NCBI RefSeq assembly: GCF_002937115.1 | Contig: NZ_NHRY01000266.1 | Location: 1-64,000 of the forward strand | Direction of reading: 5' to 3' | Source of the DNA: Rhodopila globiformis | GTDB taxonomy: Bacteria; Pseudomonadota; Alphaproteobacteria; Acetobacterales; Acetobacteraceae | Length of the DNA: 64,000 nt | In this document: positions 54,133-63,861 of the stretch, piece after piece | How positions within the stretch are numbered: the first letter of the stretch is position 1 | Layout of the letters: the number at the start of each line of letters is the position of its first letter | Notes under the pieces: generated by a model | Database searches by the model: none | Seen by the model: the letters and a program-made list of their open reading frames with translations, nothing else | What the model was told of the DNA's origin: nothing | Translations under genes and position numbers: made by a program

Positions 54133-55440
54133 GTGACGGACGCCGCGGCTTGCCTGGAAGCCGCGTTTGCCGCGGCGATGGACAGGCTGGGGCCATATGC
54201 GCCTGAACCGGCGCTCGCCGTTGCGGCTTCCGGCGGCGCCGACAGTACGGCCCTGGCCGTGCTGGCCAAGGGCTGGGCGGATTCGCGGCAGCGTCGGCTG
54301 TGCGCCCTGGTGGTCGATCACGGCCTGCGTTCGGAATCGGCGGCCGAGGCGGTGGTCACGGTCGAACGGGTGACACGCCTTGGCATCCCGGCCCGTCTGC
54401 TGACCCTGACGACGCTGGCGCGGGGGCCGGCCCTGGCGGAGCGGGCGCGGCTTGCACGCTATCAGGTGCTGTTCGAAGCGTGCCGGGAGGCCGGATGCCG
54501 CGACCTGCTGCTGGGTCATCATGCCGCGGATCAGGCAGAGACGGTGGCAATGCGGATTCTCCGCAACAGCGGCACCCACGGCCTCGCTGGCATGGCCGCG
54601 TCCCGGGAGGTGGATGGCCTGCGTCTGCTGCGCCCGCTGCTGGCCTTTCCGCCGAAGCTGCTGCGGCACTACCTGACCGAGCGCGGCATCGGCTGGATCG
54701 AGGATCCGTCCAACCGTGACCTGCGGGCGCAGCGTCCCAGGCTGCGGCAACTGTTCACCGGGACGTTGTCCGAACCGACCCTCCTGGCGCTGACGCAGGC
54801 AATCTCGGGCGTCGGCCGGCTGCGCGCGGACGAGGAAGCCGAAACCGCCGCCGAACTGGCGGAGCGTGCGGCCATTCATCCTGAAGGCTTTGCGCTGCTG
54901 TCGCCCGGCCGCATCAGCGAGGCCGCCTTGTCCAACCTTGTGCAGACCATCGGCGGCGCAGCCTATCCGCCCTCGCCCGCCCAGATCGCACCGCTGGCCG
55001 CTGAGCCGAAGCCGGCAACCTTGGGCGGCGTGCGGATTTTGCCGGCCGGACGGCTTGGTCCCGGCTGGCTGGTCGTGCGCGAGGAGGCGGCGATCGCCCC
55101 GCCGATTGACGCGACACCGGGCGCTGTCTGGGACAACCGCTTCCGGCTGATCGTCACAAAAGGCTCGCTTGCGGGCGCGACAATCGGCAAGCTTGGCGCC
55201 GACGCCGCAAGGTTCCGCGCGCGCTCCAACCTGCCGTCGATCGTGCTGCGCACCCTGCCGGCCATCAGGCTCGGTAAAATTGTGGCAGCGGTACCGCATT
55301 TAGGGTATGGAATCCGTGAGGATGACGTTCAGATAGCCGTGCCGTTCGTTCCGGTCACCCCCGTTGCCGGTTCCCGCTTTGTGCCAGCGGATGCAGCGGG
55401 ACCGAATCAACCGGCATCAAAAATGCCTTCAGGGTTGTGA
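54133..55440 (+). CDS. tilS: tRNA(Ile)-lysidine synthetase
   Basis: A 435-residue enzyme that converts C34 of tRNA-Ile(CAU) to lysidine. The PP-loop motif is SGGADS (33-38). [15 protein letters not shown] and [18 protein letters not shown] belong to the N-terminal ATPase domain; the conserved [12 protein letters not shown] is near 187. The C-terminal substrate-binding part is about 240-400. It starts with GTG 7 bases after the cpoB stop. It lies directly before ftsH, as in many bacteria. Confidence 0.94.
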   Translation: MTDAAACLEAAFAAAMDRLGPYAPEPALAVAASGGADSTALAVLAKGWADSRQRRLCALVVDHGLRSESAAEAVVTVERVTRLGIPARLLTLTTLARGPALAERARLARYQVLFEACREAGCRDLLLGHHAADQAETVAMRILRNSGTHGLAGMAASREVDGLRLLRPLLAFPPKLLRHYLTERGIGWIEDPSNRDLRAQRPRLRQLFTGTLSEPTLLALTQAISGVGRLRADEEAETAAELAERAAIHPEGFALLSPGRISEAALSNLVQTIGGAAYPPSPAQIAPLAAEPKPATLGGVRILPAGRLGPGWLVVREEAAIAPPIDATPGAVWDNRFRLIVTKGSLAGATIGKLGADAARFRARSNLPSIVLRTLPAIRLGKIVAAVPHLGYGIREDDVQIAVPFVPVTPVAGSRFVPADAAGPNQPASKMPSGL

Positions 55441-55585
55441 TTCGCTTCGGCTTGGTGAACCATTCTGTTATCGCGGGGATGTAGCTTTCGATCCCGCACA
55501 CTATGTAATGGCTGTGTTGCACGGCCAATCGCCCCCGGGCGGGTGGTCGATGCCTCTGACGGACTGTGAACGTGAGCAAAATCAT

Positions 55586-57505
55586 ATGAGCAATTTCGGC
55601 CGGAACCTCGCGCTGTGGGTGATCATAGCCCTGCTGCTCGTGGTGCTATTCAATCTGTTCCAGCCCGGAGTGACCCATACCAACTCAACACAGATCGCCT
55701 ATTCGGACTTCATCACGGAAGTGAACTCCGGCCGTGTGCGCGATGTGGTGATACAGGGACGGACCGTCTCCGGCCAGTTGAACGATGGGCGAACCTTCCA
55801 GACCTACACACCGGAAGATCCGACCCTGGTCAAGACCCTGACCGACAAGAACGTCCGGGTGATCGCCAAGCCGGAAGACAGCGACGTCAATCCGTTGCTG
55901 CACTACCTGCTGTCGTGGTTCCCGATGCTGCTGCTGATCGGCGTCTGGGTGTTCTTCATGCGGCAGATGCAGTCGGGCGGCGGCCGGGCCATGGGCTTCG
56001 GCAAATCCCGGGCGCGCATGCTGACGGAGAAACAGGGGCGCGTGACGTTTGAGGACGTCGCCGGCATCGACGAGGCCAAGGGCGAACTGCAGGAAATCGT
56101 TGAATTCCTGAAGGATCCGCAGAAGTTCCAGCGGCTCGGCGGCAAGATCCCCAAGGGCGTGCTGCTGGTCGGCCCGCCCGGCACCGGCAAGACGCTGCTG
56201 GCTCGCGCCATCGCGGGTGAGGCGAACGTGCCGTTCTTCACCATCTCGGGCTCCGACTTCGTCGAGATGTTCGTCGGCGTGGGTGCCTCGCGCGTCCGCG
56301 ACATGTTCGAGCAGGGCAAGAAGAACGCGCCGTGCATCATCTTCATCGACGAAATCGACGCCGTCGGCCGCCATCGCGGCGCCGGCCTCGGCGGCGGCAA
56401 CGATGAGCGTGAGCAGACGCTGAACCAGATGCTGGTCGAGATGGACGGCTTCGAGTCGAACGAAGGCGTCATCCTGATCGCCGCCACCAACCGTCCGGAC
56501 GTACTGGACCCGGCGCTGCTGCGTCCCGGCCGCTTCGACCGGCAGGTGGTGGTGCCGAATCCGGACGTGAACGGGCGGGAGAAGATCCTGCGCGTGCACA
56601 TGCGCAAGGTGCCGCTGGCCTCCGACGTCGATCCGAAGGTGATCGCCCGCGGCACGCCGGGGTTCTCCGGGGCCGATCTGGCGAACCTGGTGAACGAGGG
56701 CGCGCTGCTGGCGGCACGGCTGGGCAAGCGGGTCGTCGCCATGGCCGAGTTCGAGGCCGCCAAGGACAAGGTCATGATGGGCACCGAGCGCAAGTCGCTG
56801 GTGATGTCCGAGGCCGAGAAGCGCATGACCGCCTATCACGAGGCCGGCCACGCCCTGTGCGCCATGCACGAGCCGGAATGCGACCCGGTCCACAAGGCGA
56901 CGATCATCCCGCGCGGCCGTGCGCTGGGCCTGGTCATGAGCCTACCGGAGGGTGACCGCTACTCCAAGTCGAAGTCCAAGCTGTTGTCGGAACTGACGAT
57001 GGCGATGGGCGGACGCGCGGCGGAGGAGATCATCTTCGGGCCGGACAAGGTGTCGAACGGCGCGTCGGGCGACATCAAGATGGCGACCGACCAGGCGCGA
57101 CGGATGATCACCGAGTGGGGCATGTCCGACAAGCTCGGCATGATCGCCTACGGCGACAACAGCCAGGAGGTGTTCCTGGGTCACTCCGTGACGCAGAACA
57201 AGAACGTGTCCGAGGCGACGGCGCGGGAGATCGATGCCGAGATCAAGGGCATCATCGACCGGGCCTATGCCAAGGCGCGGCGGCTGCTCACCGAGAACAT
57301 CGAGGAACTGCACCGCCTTGCCCGCGGCCTGCTGGAGTATGAGACGCTGAGCGGCGACGAAATCCGGACAGTGCTGCGGGGCGAGCCGATCATCCGCAAG
57401 ATCGTCGATGAGCCTGCGCCCGAGTCGCGCCGTGCCTCGGTGCCGACAACGGGACGGCCGGTGCCGACACCTCCGGGGGCCACACCGGCGCCACAACCCG
57501 GTTAA
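55586..57505 (+). CDS. ftsH: ATP-dependent zinc metalloprotease FtsH
   Basis: A 639-residue membrane protease degrading damaged membrane proteins and regulators such as RpoH and LpxC. Transmembrane helices are at about 9-26 and 103-122. Walker A is GPPGTGKT near 195, Walker [12 protein letters not shown] near 250, the second region of homology [18 protein letters not shown], and the zinc site HEAGH near 416. The ATG at 55586 begins [12 protein letters not shown], the family start. A strong terminator follows the stop. Confidence 0.98.
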   Translation: MSNFGRNLALWVIIALLLVVLFNLFQPGVTHTNSTQIAYSDFITEVNSGRVRDVVIQGRTVSGQLNDGRTFQTYTPEDPTLVKTLTDKNVRVIAKPEDSDVNPLLHYLLSWFPMLLLIGVWVFFMRQMQSGGGRAMGFGKSRARMLTEKQGRVTFEDVAGIDEAKGELQEIVEFLKDPQKFQRLGGKIPKGVLLVGPPGTGKTLLARAIAGEANVPFFTISGSDFVEMFVGVGASRVRDMFEQGKKNAPCIIFIDEIDAVGRHRGAGLGGGNDEREQTLNQMLVEMDGFESNEGVILIAATNRPDVLDPALLRPGRFDRQVVVPNPDVNGREKILRVHMRKVPLASDVDPKVIARGTPGFSGADLANLVNEGALLAARLGKRVVAMAEFEAAKDKVMMGTERKSLVMSEAEKRMTAYHEAGHALCAMHEPECDPVHKATIIPRGRALGLVMSLPEGDRYSKSKSKLLSELTMAMGGRAAEEIIFGPDKVSNGASGDIKMATDQARRMITEWGMSDKLGMIAYGDNSQEVFLGHSVTQNKNVSEATAREIDAEIKGIIDRAYAKARRLLTENIEELHRLARGLLEYETLSGDEIRTVLRGEPIIRKIVDEPAPESRRASVPTTGRPVPTPPGATPAPQPG

Positions 57506-57535
57506 GGCCCGGGCGGACAGATTCGTCAGAGACTG

Positions 57536-57566
57536 AAATGGCGGCCTTCGGGCCGCCATTTCTTTT
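57536..57566 (+). terminator. Intrinsic terminator of ftsH
   Basis: An 11-bp stem (57536-57546 with 57551-57561) with loop TTCG is followed by CTTTT, 30 bases after the ftsH stop. Confidence 0.9.
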
Positions 57567-57600
57567 GCAGCCCGGCCCGTTGTCCCTTTGGCCCGTCGCC

Positions 57601-57715
57601 CCACCGTCGCGGCCGGGGGTGTCCCCATACGCGCTCACATAACGGGGAACAGGGCGTGGTCGTCTCCCTATCGTCATGGCCGGGCGTGTCCCTACCGCAT
57701 GCACACATCCCGGAA
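57601..57715. repeat. Degenerate palindromic intergenic repeat
   Basis: Units related to GTCATGGCCGGGCGTGTCCC and its reverse complement lie here in truncated form. The 1036 bases between ftsH and pyrB hold four repeat structures and no credible gene. Confidence 0.7.
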
Positions 57716-57895
57716 ACAACCGCAAAACCAGGAGCTCGCCCAATGCCTGGGAACGCTGCCGCTCTTTCGCGGAGACGCGTTTGGCTGGCAAGCGACCGGC
57801 CGAGGAGACGCCGGGCCGGGTCGCCGTGGTGTGGTCCGCACATCCGGTGTGGGGCATCCTGCCCATTGGGATGGGGCGGGGGCGGGTTGGCCACC

Positions 57896-58082
57896 GCAAT
57901 CAAGCGAACACGGAGTTGCACGGTGTTTGCACGGAGTTCCGCAGAGTCTTCCGGGGCGCCCGCAACAGGGTCGCCCCCGTGGCAGCGTCCGAGGATTTCA
58001 TGCGCTGCGCGCGAAGCGCCGTATCCCCTTTCTCTGCGGAACTCCGTGCGAACGCCGTGCAACTCTGTGTTCGCTTGATTGC
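57896..58082. repeat. Large inverted repeat with 51-bp arms
   Basis: Arms 57896-57946 and 58032-58082 are reverse complements over 51 bases with only three mismatches, around an 85-base non-symmetric spacer. The arm contains AACACGGAGTTGCACGG and CACGGAGTTCCGCAGAG. No ORF for a transposase and no clear target-site duplication are visible. A transcript would form a very stable hairpin. Confidence 0.9.
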
Positions 58083-58129
58083 CGTCGGTGAAACCAGCAC
58101 CGGCGATGACAGTACGGAGCCGCGGCTGC

Positions 58130-58320
58130 AGCGGACCGTTTCCGAAATCTGTGCATCCCGTAGGGCGTGTCCCGGCCATCTACCCCCCCCACCGTCGAAG
58201 CGCAGATGGCCGGGACACGCCCGGCCACGACGGTGAGGCAACGGTCCGGGCGCCAAATCCTTCTCCAACCGTCACCCTGCCCTGATAGCCATGGGGACAG
58301 GCCCGGCCATGACGATAGAG
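58130..58320. repeat. Palindromic intergenic repeat cluster
   Basis: The part at 58128-58180 repeats the start of the window (91-140) nearly base for base (CCGTTTCCGAAATCTGTGCA). Arms GGGCGTGTCCCGGCCATC and ATGGCCGGGACACGCCCGG form the usual palindrome. A further half unit lies near 58290. Confidence 0.82.
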
Positions 58321-58373
58321 CGGCGATGGGGCGACGACCTTCGGTTGCACCGTCGAATTTCGCGCTGTGGCTC

Positions 58374-58500
58374 TACAGCAGACCGCAGGCCGGTTGGGAT
58401 GCACAGGTGGCCTGTCCTCATCGTCATGGCCCGGACGAGCCGGGCCATGACGATGCGGGTGCGCCGTCGCCCTGTCCCAACCGGCCTGCGGTCTGCTGTA
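58374..58500. repeat. Perfect nested inverted repeat upstream of pyrB
   Basis: Outer arms 58374-58399 and 58475-58500 are perfect 26-bp reverse complements (TACAGCAGACCGCAGGCCGG...). Centred inside is a second perfect 16-bp inverted repeat (58419-58434 with 58440-58455, loop ACGAG). The element ends 41 bases before the pyrB start. Confidence 0.92.
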
Positions 58501-58541
58501 ATGCTGTTGACGGCCCGCGCCGGTTGCTGCAACCAAGGCCG

Positions 58542-59480
58542 GTGTTCTACCGAAAGAAACATCTCCTGGCGATCGAAGGGCTGGAACCGCCCGCGATCAG
58601 CCAATTGCTCGACCTCGCCGAAAGCTACGTGCTGCTCAACCGCTCGGGCAAGACGCAGCGTGACCTGCTGCGCGGGCGCACGCTGATCAACCTGTTCTTC
58701 GAGGACAGCACCCGCACGCGGACCAGCTTCGAGCTTGCCGGCAAACGGCTGGGGGCCGATGTCATCAACATGTCGGTCTCGACCTCGTCGGTGAACAAGG
58801 GCGAGACGTTGATCGACACCGCCGCCACCCTGAACGCGATGCACTGCGACCTGCTGGTGGTGCGGCACGACCAGTCCGGGGCGCCGAACCTGCTGGCGCA
58901 GATCGTCGATGCGGCGGTGATCAACGCCGGTGACGGGACGCACGAACACCCGACCCAGGCGCTGCTCGATGCCCTGACGATCAAGCGGCGCAAGGGGCGG
59001 ATCGCCGGGCTGACCGTGGCGATCTGTGGCGACGTCACCCATTCGCGGGTGGCCCGCTCCAATATCCATCTGCTGACGACCATGGGCTGCCAGGTCCGGG
59101 TCGTCGGGCCGCCGACGCTGATCCCGGCCGGAGTCGCGGACCTGGGCGTCAGCGTGTTCCACGACATGGCCGCCGGCCTCGACGGTGTGGACGTCGTCAT
59201 GACGCTGCGGCTGCAGCGCGAACGGATGGCGCGTGGCCTGGTGCCCAGCGCGCGGGAGTATTTCCGCTTCTACGGCCTGGACCACGAGAAGCTGGCCCGC
59301 GCCCGGCCGGATGCCATCGTGATGCATCCCGGTCCGATGAACCGCGGCGTCGAGATCGACAGCGCGGTGGCCGATGACCCGGCGCACAGCGTCATCAAGG
59401 AACAGGTCGAAATGGGCGTGGCCGTCCGAATGGCGGTGCTGGATATCCTGTCGCGGGGCCAAGGTCGGAATGAACCCTGA
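58542..59480 (+). CDS. pyrB: Aspartate carbamoyltransferase catalytic subunit
   Basis: A 312-residue enzyme making N-carbamoyl-aspartate in pyrimidine synthesis. The carbamoyl-phosphate motif is [15 protein letters not shown] (about 50-64). The aspartate-binding domain has [17 protein letters not shown] and the C-terminal [13 protein letters not shown]. The GTG start at 58542 ([13 protein letters not shown]) is used because the longer frame upstream is only repeat DNA; AAGG lies 4 bases before it. It overlaps the next gene by 11 bases, as in class A ATCases that complex with a dihydroorotase-like partner. Confidence 0.95.
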   Translation: MFYRKKHLLAIEGLEPPAISQLLDLAESYVLLNRSGKTQRDLLRGRTLINLFFEDSTRTRTSFELAGKRLGADVINMSVSTSSVNKGETLIDTAATLNAMHCDLLVVRHDQSGAPNLLAQIVDAAVINAGDGTHEHPTQALLDALTIKRRKGRIAGLTVAICGDVTHSRVARSNIHLLTTMGCQVRVVGPPTLIPAGVADLGVSVFHDMAAGLDGVDVVMTLRLQRERMARGLVPSAREYFRFYGLDHEKLARARPDAIVMHPGPMNRGVEIDSAVADDPAHSVIKEQVEMGVAVRMAVLDILSRGQGRNEP

Positions 59481-60741
59481 TACGCTGTTCTCCGGCGTCC
59501 GCATCCTGGGCGCCGGAGTCGATCTCGTTGGCGACCTGCTGGTGCGGGACGGGCTGATCGCTGATTTCGGCCCCGCGCTGGGCCGTCCGGATGGTGCCAC
59601 GCGGATCGAGGCGACCGGCGCCATCCTGTGCCCGGGGCTGGTCGACATGCGGGCGGCGCTCGGTGAGCCGGGCTTTGAATACCGCGAAACCATCGCCTCG
59701 GCCGCGCAGGCGGCGGCAGCCGGCGGCATTACCACCCTGGCCGCCCTGCCCGATACGCAGCCGGCGATCGACGATCCGGCGCTGGTGCATCTGCTGCGGA
59801 CCCGGGGCGAGGAAACCGGCAGCCTGACCATCCTGCCCTACGGCGCCGTCACCAAAGGCTGCCGCGGCGAGGAGCTTGCCGAGCTTGGGCTGTTGCGGGA
59901 AGCCGGGGCGGTCGCCTTCACCGACGGCTCGCGCGCCATTGGCCCGGCCCGCATGATGCGCCTCGCCTTGTCCTATGCCCGCGGGTTCGGCGCCCGGATC
60001 GTGCAGCACCCCGAGGAGCCGTCGCTTGCCGCCGGCGGGTCCGCCACGGAAAGCGAGCAGGCAACCCGGCTCGGCCTGCCGGGCATTCCGGCCGCGGCGG
60101 AAGCGATGATGGTCGCCCGCGACATCAAGCTGGTCCAGTTGACCGGCGGCGCGGTGCATTTCGCGCATGTCTCGACCGGCGAGGCGGTGGCGCTGATCCG
60201 CCAGGCCAAGGACGCCGGCCTCGCTGTCACCTGCGATACGGCGCCACCGTATTTCGACCTGAACGAGACCTCCATCGGCGAATTCCGCACCTATGCCAAG
60301 CTGTCGCCGCCGTTGCGCAAGGAGCATGACCGCAAGGCCGTGGCGGCGGCGCTGGCCGATGGAACGGTCGATGCGGTGGCGTCGGACCATCAGCCAAGGG
60401 ACGTTGACGACAAACGCCTGCCGTTCGCGCTGGCGTCGGCCGGCGGCTCCGGCCTGGCGACGCTGCTCGCGGTGACGCTGGCGCACGTGCACAACGGGAC
60501 AATCCCGCTGCCGGCTGCGATCGAGCTTCTGACGGCAAAGCCGGCGGCGCTTCTGGGGATTTCAGCCGGACGCATCGCCAGGGGCGCGGTGGCGGATTTG
60601 TGCCTGTTCGAACCGGATCGCATCTGGAAGGTCGAAGCCGGCAGCTTGCCGGGCAAGGCCCAAAATACCCCATTCGATGGGCGGGCCCTGGAAGGAGTCG
60701 TGCTGGGAACCTGGAAGCGCGGCAGGCGGGTGTTCGGATAG
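59470..60741 (+). CDS. pyrC: Dihydroorotase-like protein, probably non-catalytic (PyrC'/PyrX type)
   Basis: A 423-residue amidohydrolase-fold protein. Active dihydroorotases carry DxHxHxREPG; here residues 59-68 read [10 protein letters not shown], so both metal-binding His (positions 61 and 63) and the substrate Arg (65) are lost. Other motifs remain: [19 protein letters not shown] and VASDHQPRD. By analogy with PyrX of Pseudomonas it likely supports assembly of the ATCase complex rather than catalysis. It overlaps pyrB by 11 bases. A true dihydroorotase should exist elsewhere. Confidence 0.85.
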   Translation: MNPDTLFSGVRILGAGVDLVGDLLVRDGLIADFGPALGRPDGATRIEATGAILCPGLVDMRAALGEPGFEYRETIASAAQAAAAGGITTLAALPDTQPAIDDPALVHLLRTRGEETGSLTILPYGAVTKGCRGEELAELGLLREAGAVAFTDGSRAIGPARMMRLALSYARGFGARIVQHPEEPSLAAGGSATESEQATRLGLPGIPAAAEAMMVARDIKLVQLTGGAVHFAHVSTGEAVALIRQAKDAGLAVTCDTAPPYFDLNETSIGEFRTYAKLSPPLRKEHDRKAVAAALADGTVDAVASDHQPRDVDDKRLPFALASAGGSGLATLLAVTLAHVHNGTIPLPAAIELLTAKPAALLGISAGRIARGAVADLCLFEPDRIWKVEAGSLPGKAQNTPFDGRALEGVVLGTWKRGRRVFG

Positions 60742-60751
60742 ACGCTCCGCC

Positions 60752-61201
60752 GTGCGGCGGTTCCGGCCTGGCACGGCCTGGGCGTCGGTGCTCCATCGAC
60801 TGTGCATCGCCGGACTTGCTGCCGGGCTTGCGTCCTGTGCGGCGCCCACGGCACCGTCCTGCGCCCCGGGCACGGGGCAGCCCATGCTGGTCTTTAATCT
60901 TTTCTTTGGCAAATCGATTCCGCGACGCGGCGACCTGACGCAAGCGGAGTGGCAGCAGTTTCTCGACGACAGCGTCACCGTCAATCTGCCGAACGGCTAT
61001 ACGGTCGTGGATGCATCCGGTGCCTGGATGGATCCGACGACGCGCCGAACGATCAAGGAAGCCAGCAAGCTGCTGATTGTTGCCCTGCCGGTGACGCCCC
61101 TCAGTCTGGCCGCTGTCAACCGCATCCGGAATGAGTATCAGTCCAGATTCCGGCAACAACTGGTCGGCATGACGGTGGAACCGGCCTGCGGTTCGTTCTG
61201 A
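60752..61201 (+). CDS. DUF3574 putative lipoprotein
   Basis: A protein of about 149 residues with a lipoprotein signal ending LAAGLASC. The body has MLVFNLFFGKSIPRRGDL, EWQQFLDDSVTVNLPNGYTV and KEASKLLIVALPVTP, matching the DUF3574 pattern. GTG at 60752 (RRFRPGTAWAS) gives a normal signal; a GTG at 60788 or an ATG at 60677 inside pyrC are alternatives. The function is unknown. It follows the pyrB-pyrC pair and may share its transcript. Confidence 0.75.
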   Translation: MRRFRPGTAWASVLHRLCIAGLAAGLASCAAPTAPSCAPGTGQPMLVFNLFFGKSIPRRGDLTQAEWQQFLDDSVTVNLPNGYTVVDASGAWMDPTTRRTIKEASKLLIVALPVTPLSLAAVNRIRNEYQSRFRQQLVGMTVEPACGSF

Positions 61202-61225
61202 ACACCGGACCTCGACGGTCCCGCA

Positions 61226-61251
61226 ACAAAAAGGGCGCCCGTGGGCGCCCT
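61226..61251 (-). terminator. Intrinsic terminator of the first OmpA-family gene
   Basis: An 8-bp perfect stem of GGGCGCCC (61233-61240 with 61243-61250) is followed on the minus strand by a T-run (61228-61232). The sequence is nearly the same as the terminator at 62462-62487. Confidence 0.85.
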
Positions 61252-61277
61252 CTTCGTTACAGCCGGGTGGCCGTGAT

Positions 61278-62318
61278 TTACTTGATGATGATTTCAACGC
61301 GCCGATTCTGCGGCTCACGCACGCCTGGGCCGGTCGGCACCAGCAGATGCGTCTCGCCGAAGCCCTGGATCGCGATCGCGCTCTTTGGCACGCCGTCCTT
61401 GACCAGTTCCGCGGCAACCGCCCGGGCGCGGCGCACCGACAGGCCCATGTTGTACTTCGCCGTGCCCGAGGTGTCGGTGTAGCCGTTCACCTCAAGCCGG
61501 GTGTACTGCACCTTGGTCGAGTTCGCCGCGGCTTCCGCAACGATCTGGCGGGCGCGGTCGGTCAGGGTCGCCTTGTCCCAGTCGAAGAACACCAGGTACG
61601 AACGCGACACCGGCGAGGGCGCAACCGCGGCAGGCGGCGGAGCCTCGGGCGCCGCAGCAGCGGGCGCGCCAAACGCGTAGCGCAGGCCGACGAGGATCGC
61701 GTGGTTGAAGTCGTTTCCGAGCTTCACGCCGTTATAGTTACGGCCCGTCAACCCCATGAAGCGGTATTCGGCAGTTGCCGACAGCCCGGGCACGACAGGG
61801 ATGGGCATGGCCGCACCGACAATACCCTGGTAGGCGAAGGCGGCCTTGGTGCTGTCGAACGAACTCGAACTATTGGAAGCCGGGAACTGGACGTTGTCGT
61901 TAACCCATTGATAGCCGACGCCCGCGCCGACGTACGGCGTAAACATCGACGAAATCGTGGTGAAATCGTACAGCACGTTCACCATCGGGCCGAACTTCTG
62001 CTCAGACCCCTTCAGCCCGATGCTGCCGGACGGCTGGGTAACTTTGTCCATGCCGTTGTTGCGATAGTCGAATTCGAGTTCCGCACGCAGGCCGTTGCCG
62101 AATCCCCAACCGCCGGCGATGACGCCGACAGCGCCGAGATTGGTGTTCAGGTTGGTGTTGGACGTTTGCCCAACCGTGGCGATGGAGTTGACCGGCACCT
62201 GCTGCATGATGTTCACGCCAGCGCCCAGCGACATGTACAAGCCATCGACCGGCTGTGCCTGCGCCGCAAGCGGCAGCGCCAGGAACGTCGCTGCCGCCAG
62301 TGTATTGCGGAATGTCAT
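61278..62318 (-). CDS. OmpA-family outer membrane protein (copy 1)
   Basis: A 346-residue protein. The signal peptide is about 1-21 (FRNTLAAATFLALPLAAQA). An eight-stranded beta-barrel spans about 25-210 (LYMSLGAGVNIMQ, FTPYVGAGVGYQWVND, GLSATAEYRFMGL). A Pro/Ala hinge precedes the C-terminal OmpA peptidoglycan-binding domain (about 240-346) with YLVFFDWDKATLT, LEVNGYTDTSGT and NMGLSVRRARAVAAEL. AAGGAG lies before the ATG at 62318. Its 3' third is almost identical to the next gene. Confidence 0.93.
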   Translation of the reverse strand: MTFRNTLAAATFLALPLAAQAQPVDGLYMSLGAGVNIMQQVPVNSIATVGQTSNTNLNTNLGAVGVIAGGWGFGNGLRAELEFDYRNNGMDKVTQPSGSIGLKGSEQKFGPMVNVLYDFTTISSMFTPYVGAGVGYQWVNDNVQFPASNSSSSFDSTKAAFAYQGIVGAAMPIPVVPGLSATAEYRFMGLTGRNYNGVKLGNDFNHAILVGLRYAFGAPAAAAPEAPPPAAVAPSPVSRSYLVFFDWDKATLTDRARQIVAEAAANSTKVQYTRLEVNGYTDTSGTAKYNMGLSVRRARAVAAELVKDGVPKSAIAIQGFGETHLLVPTGPGVREPQNRRVEIIIK

Positions 62319-62461
62319 TCGTTTCTCCTTTTCTTCAACCCGGCGAAGCGGACCAATGGCACGGGCCATATGTTGTCATATAACAACTATGATGGTATTG
62401 CAAGATGGTTGGGTCCGAGGTTGCGTCGCCGACGTTTGGTCTGGCGAAACGCAAAGCAACG

Positions 62462-62487
62462 AAAAAGGGGCGTCTGCGGACGCCCCC
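62462..62487 (-). terminator. Intrinsic terminator of the second OmpA-family gene
   Basis: An 8-bp stem (GGGGCGTC 62467-62474 with GACGCCCC 62479-62486) is followed on the minus strand by five T (62462-62466). Confidence 0.87.
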
Positions 62488-62512
62488 TTCGTTACAGCCG
62501 GTTGGCCGTGAT

Positions 62513-63568
62513 CTACTTGATGATGATTTCGACGCGCCGGTTCTGCGGCTCACGCACGCCTGGGCCGGTCGGCACCAGCAGATGCGTCTCACCGAAGCCT
62601 TGGATCGCGATCGCGCTCTTTGGCACGCCGTCCTTGACCAGTTCCGCGGCAACCGCCAGGGCGCGGCGCACCGACAGGCCCATGTTGTACTTCGGCGTGC
62701 CCGAGGTATCGGTGTAGCCGTTCACCTCAAGCCGGGTGTACTGCACCTTGGTCGAGTTCGCCGCGGCCTCCGCGACGATCTGGCGGGCGCGGTCGGTCAG
62801 ATTGGCCCGGTCCCAGTCGAAGAACACCAGATACGAACGCGACACCGGCGAGGGTGCGACCGCAGCCGCGGGCGGAGCCTCAGGCGCCGGCGCGGCCTGA
62901 CCGAAGTTATAGCGAACACCAACCAGGATGGCGTGGTTGTAGTCGCTGCCCAGCTTGATCGAGCCAGGCGCAGTAGCGCCACCAGCAGCAAACGTGCCGT
63001 TGTACTTGCGGTCCTGCGGCATGCCCATGAAACGATAATCGGCCGTCAGCGCAAGGCCAGGCACACCGACGATCGGCATGGAGGCACCGATGATCGCCTG
63101 ATACGCCCAACTGCCCGAGGTTTGGGTCCCGCTGCTGGTGAATCTGCCAACACCGTTGGAGCCATACAGGTTTCGCTCCTGCGCCCACTGGTAGCCAACG
63201 CCGGCGCCGACATACGGCTGGACAAACGGAACCAGGCCAACGAAGTCATACAGCACGTTGACCATCGCGCCGAACTTCTGCTCCTGGCCGCCCTGGTTGG
63301 AGCCGCTGAAGGTGTTGTAGCGATAGTCACCTTCCAACTCGGCCCGAAACCCGTTGCCAAGCCCGTAACCCACGCTGGCGACAGCAACAGGGCCAAGCTG
63401 CGCATTCAGCGTGGTGCTCGGCGACACGCGGCTGGGCTTCGCATTCTGGTTCTGCATGATGTTCACGCCGGCTCCGCCGCCGACGTACAGGCCAGTGATC
63501 GGTTGAGCGTTCGCCGCGAACGGCAGCGCCAGCACCGTGGCGGCCACCAATGCGTTGCGGAACTTCAT
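62513..63568 (-). CDS. OmpA-family outer membrane protein (copy 2)
   Basis: A 351-residue paralogue of the preceding gene. The signal peptide is about 1-21 (FRNALVAATVLALPFAANA). The barrel has YVGGGAGVNIMQ, VQPYVGAGVGYQWAQ and LTADYRFMGM. The same C-terminal OmpA domain (YLVFFDWDRANLT, NGYTDTSGTPK) follows a Pro/Ala hinge. The barrel half differs clearly from copy 1, while the C-terminal halves differ by only a few residues. AGGAGAGG lies before the ATG. Confidence 0.93.
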   Translation of the reverse strand: MKFRNALVAATVLALPFAANAQPITGLYVGGGAGVNIMQNQNAKPSRVSPSTTLNAQLGPVAVASVGYGLGNGFRAELEGDYRYNTFSGSNQGGQEQKFGAMVNVLYDFVGLVPFVQPYVGAGVGYQWAQERNLYGSNGVGRFTSSGTQTSGSWAYQAIIGASMPIVGVPGLALTADYRFMGMPQDRKYNGTFAAGGATAPGSIKLGSDYNHAILVGVRYNFGQAAPAPEAPPAAAVAPSPVSRSYLVFFDWDRANLTDRARQIVAEAAANSTKVQYTRLEVNGYTDTSGTPKYNMGLSVRRALAVAAELVKDGVPKSAIAIQGFGETHLLVPTGPGVREPQNRRVEIIIK

Positions 63569-63747
63569 TAAGCCTCTCCTCAATTTCCCATTCACGGCGA
63601 AACAGGTCGGAGGAATCGTCACCGGCCCACTCTTTCGCTGTGCCAACTATAACCATCCGGTTATGCGATAGCGAGGGGCTGACGCATCGACAAGCCACAC
63701 TGTGGTCCTTATGCCACATAGACGGAGCGAAACTCACATTTTCGTGA

Positions 63748-63843
63748 TGGCGGAAGAGAGCAGGAGTCGAACCTGCCCGGGACCGCTCGGCAGCCCCAAC
63801 CGGGTTTGAAGTCCGGCCGACCCACCGGGGTCGCGTCTCCTCC
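63748..63843 (-). tRNA. selC: tRNA-Sec (anticodon TCA)
   Basis: A 96-base selenocysteine tRNA. The acceptor stem has 8 bp (GGAGGAGA with TCTCTTCC, one G-U), with discriminator G and an encoded CCA (63748-63750). The anticodon TCA is at 63807-63809 in GGACTTCAAACCC. A long variable arm (GGGGCTGCCGAGCGGTCCC) and T arm GCAGGTTCGACTCCTGC are visible. It lies 18 bases after the selA stop on the same strand and reads UGA as selenocysteine. Confidence 0.96.
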
Positions 63844-63861
63844 GGGGTCACTATCGGCGCA

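Noticed and set aside
57599-58300. Overlapping open frames between ftsH and pyrB as genes
   Set aside because: They consist of palindromic repeat DNA read through in several frames; no start signal or family-like sequence.
58167-58541. Upstream extension of pyrB (125 extra codons)
   Set aside because: The extension runs through the nested palindrome and repeats; the family N-terminus starts at the GTG at 58542.
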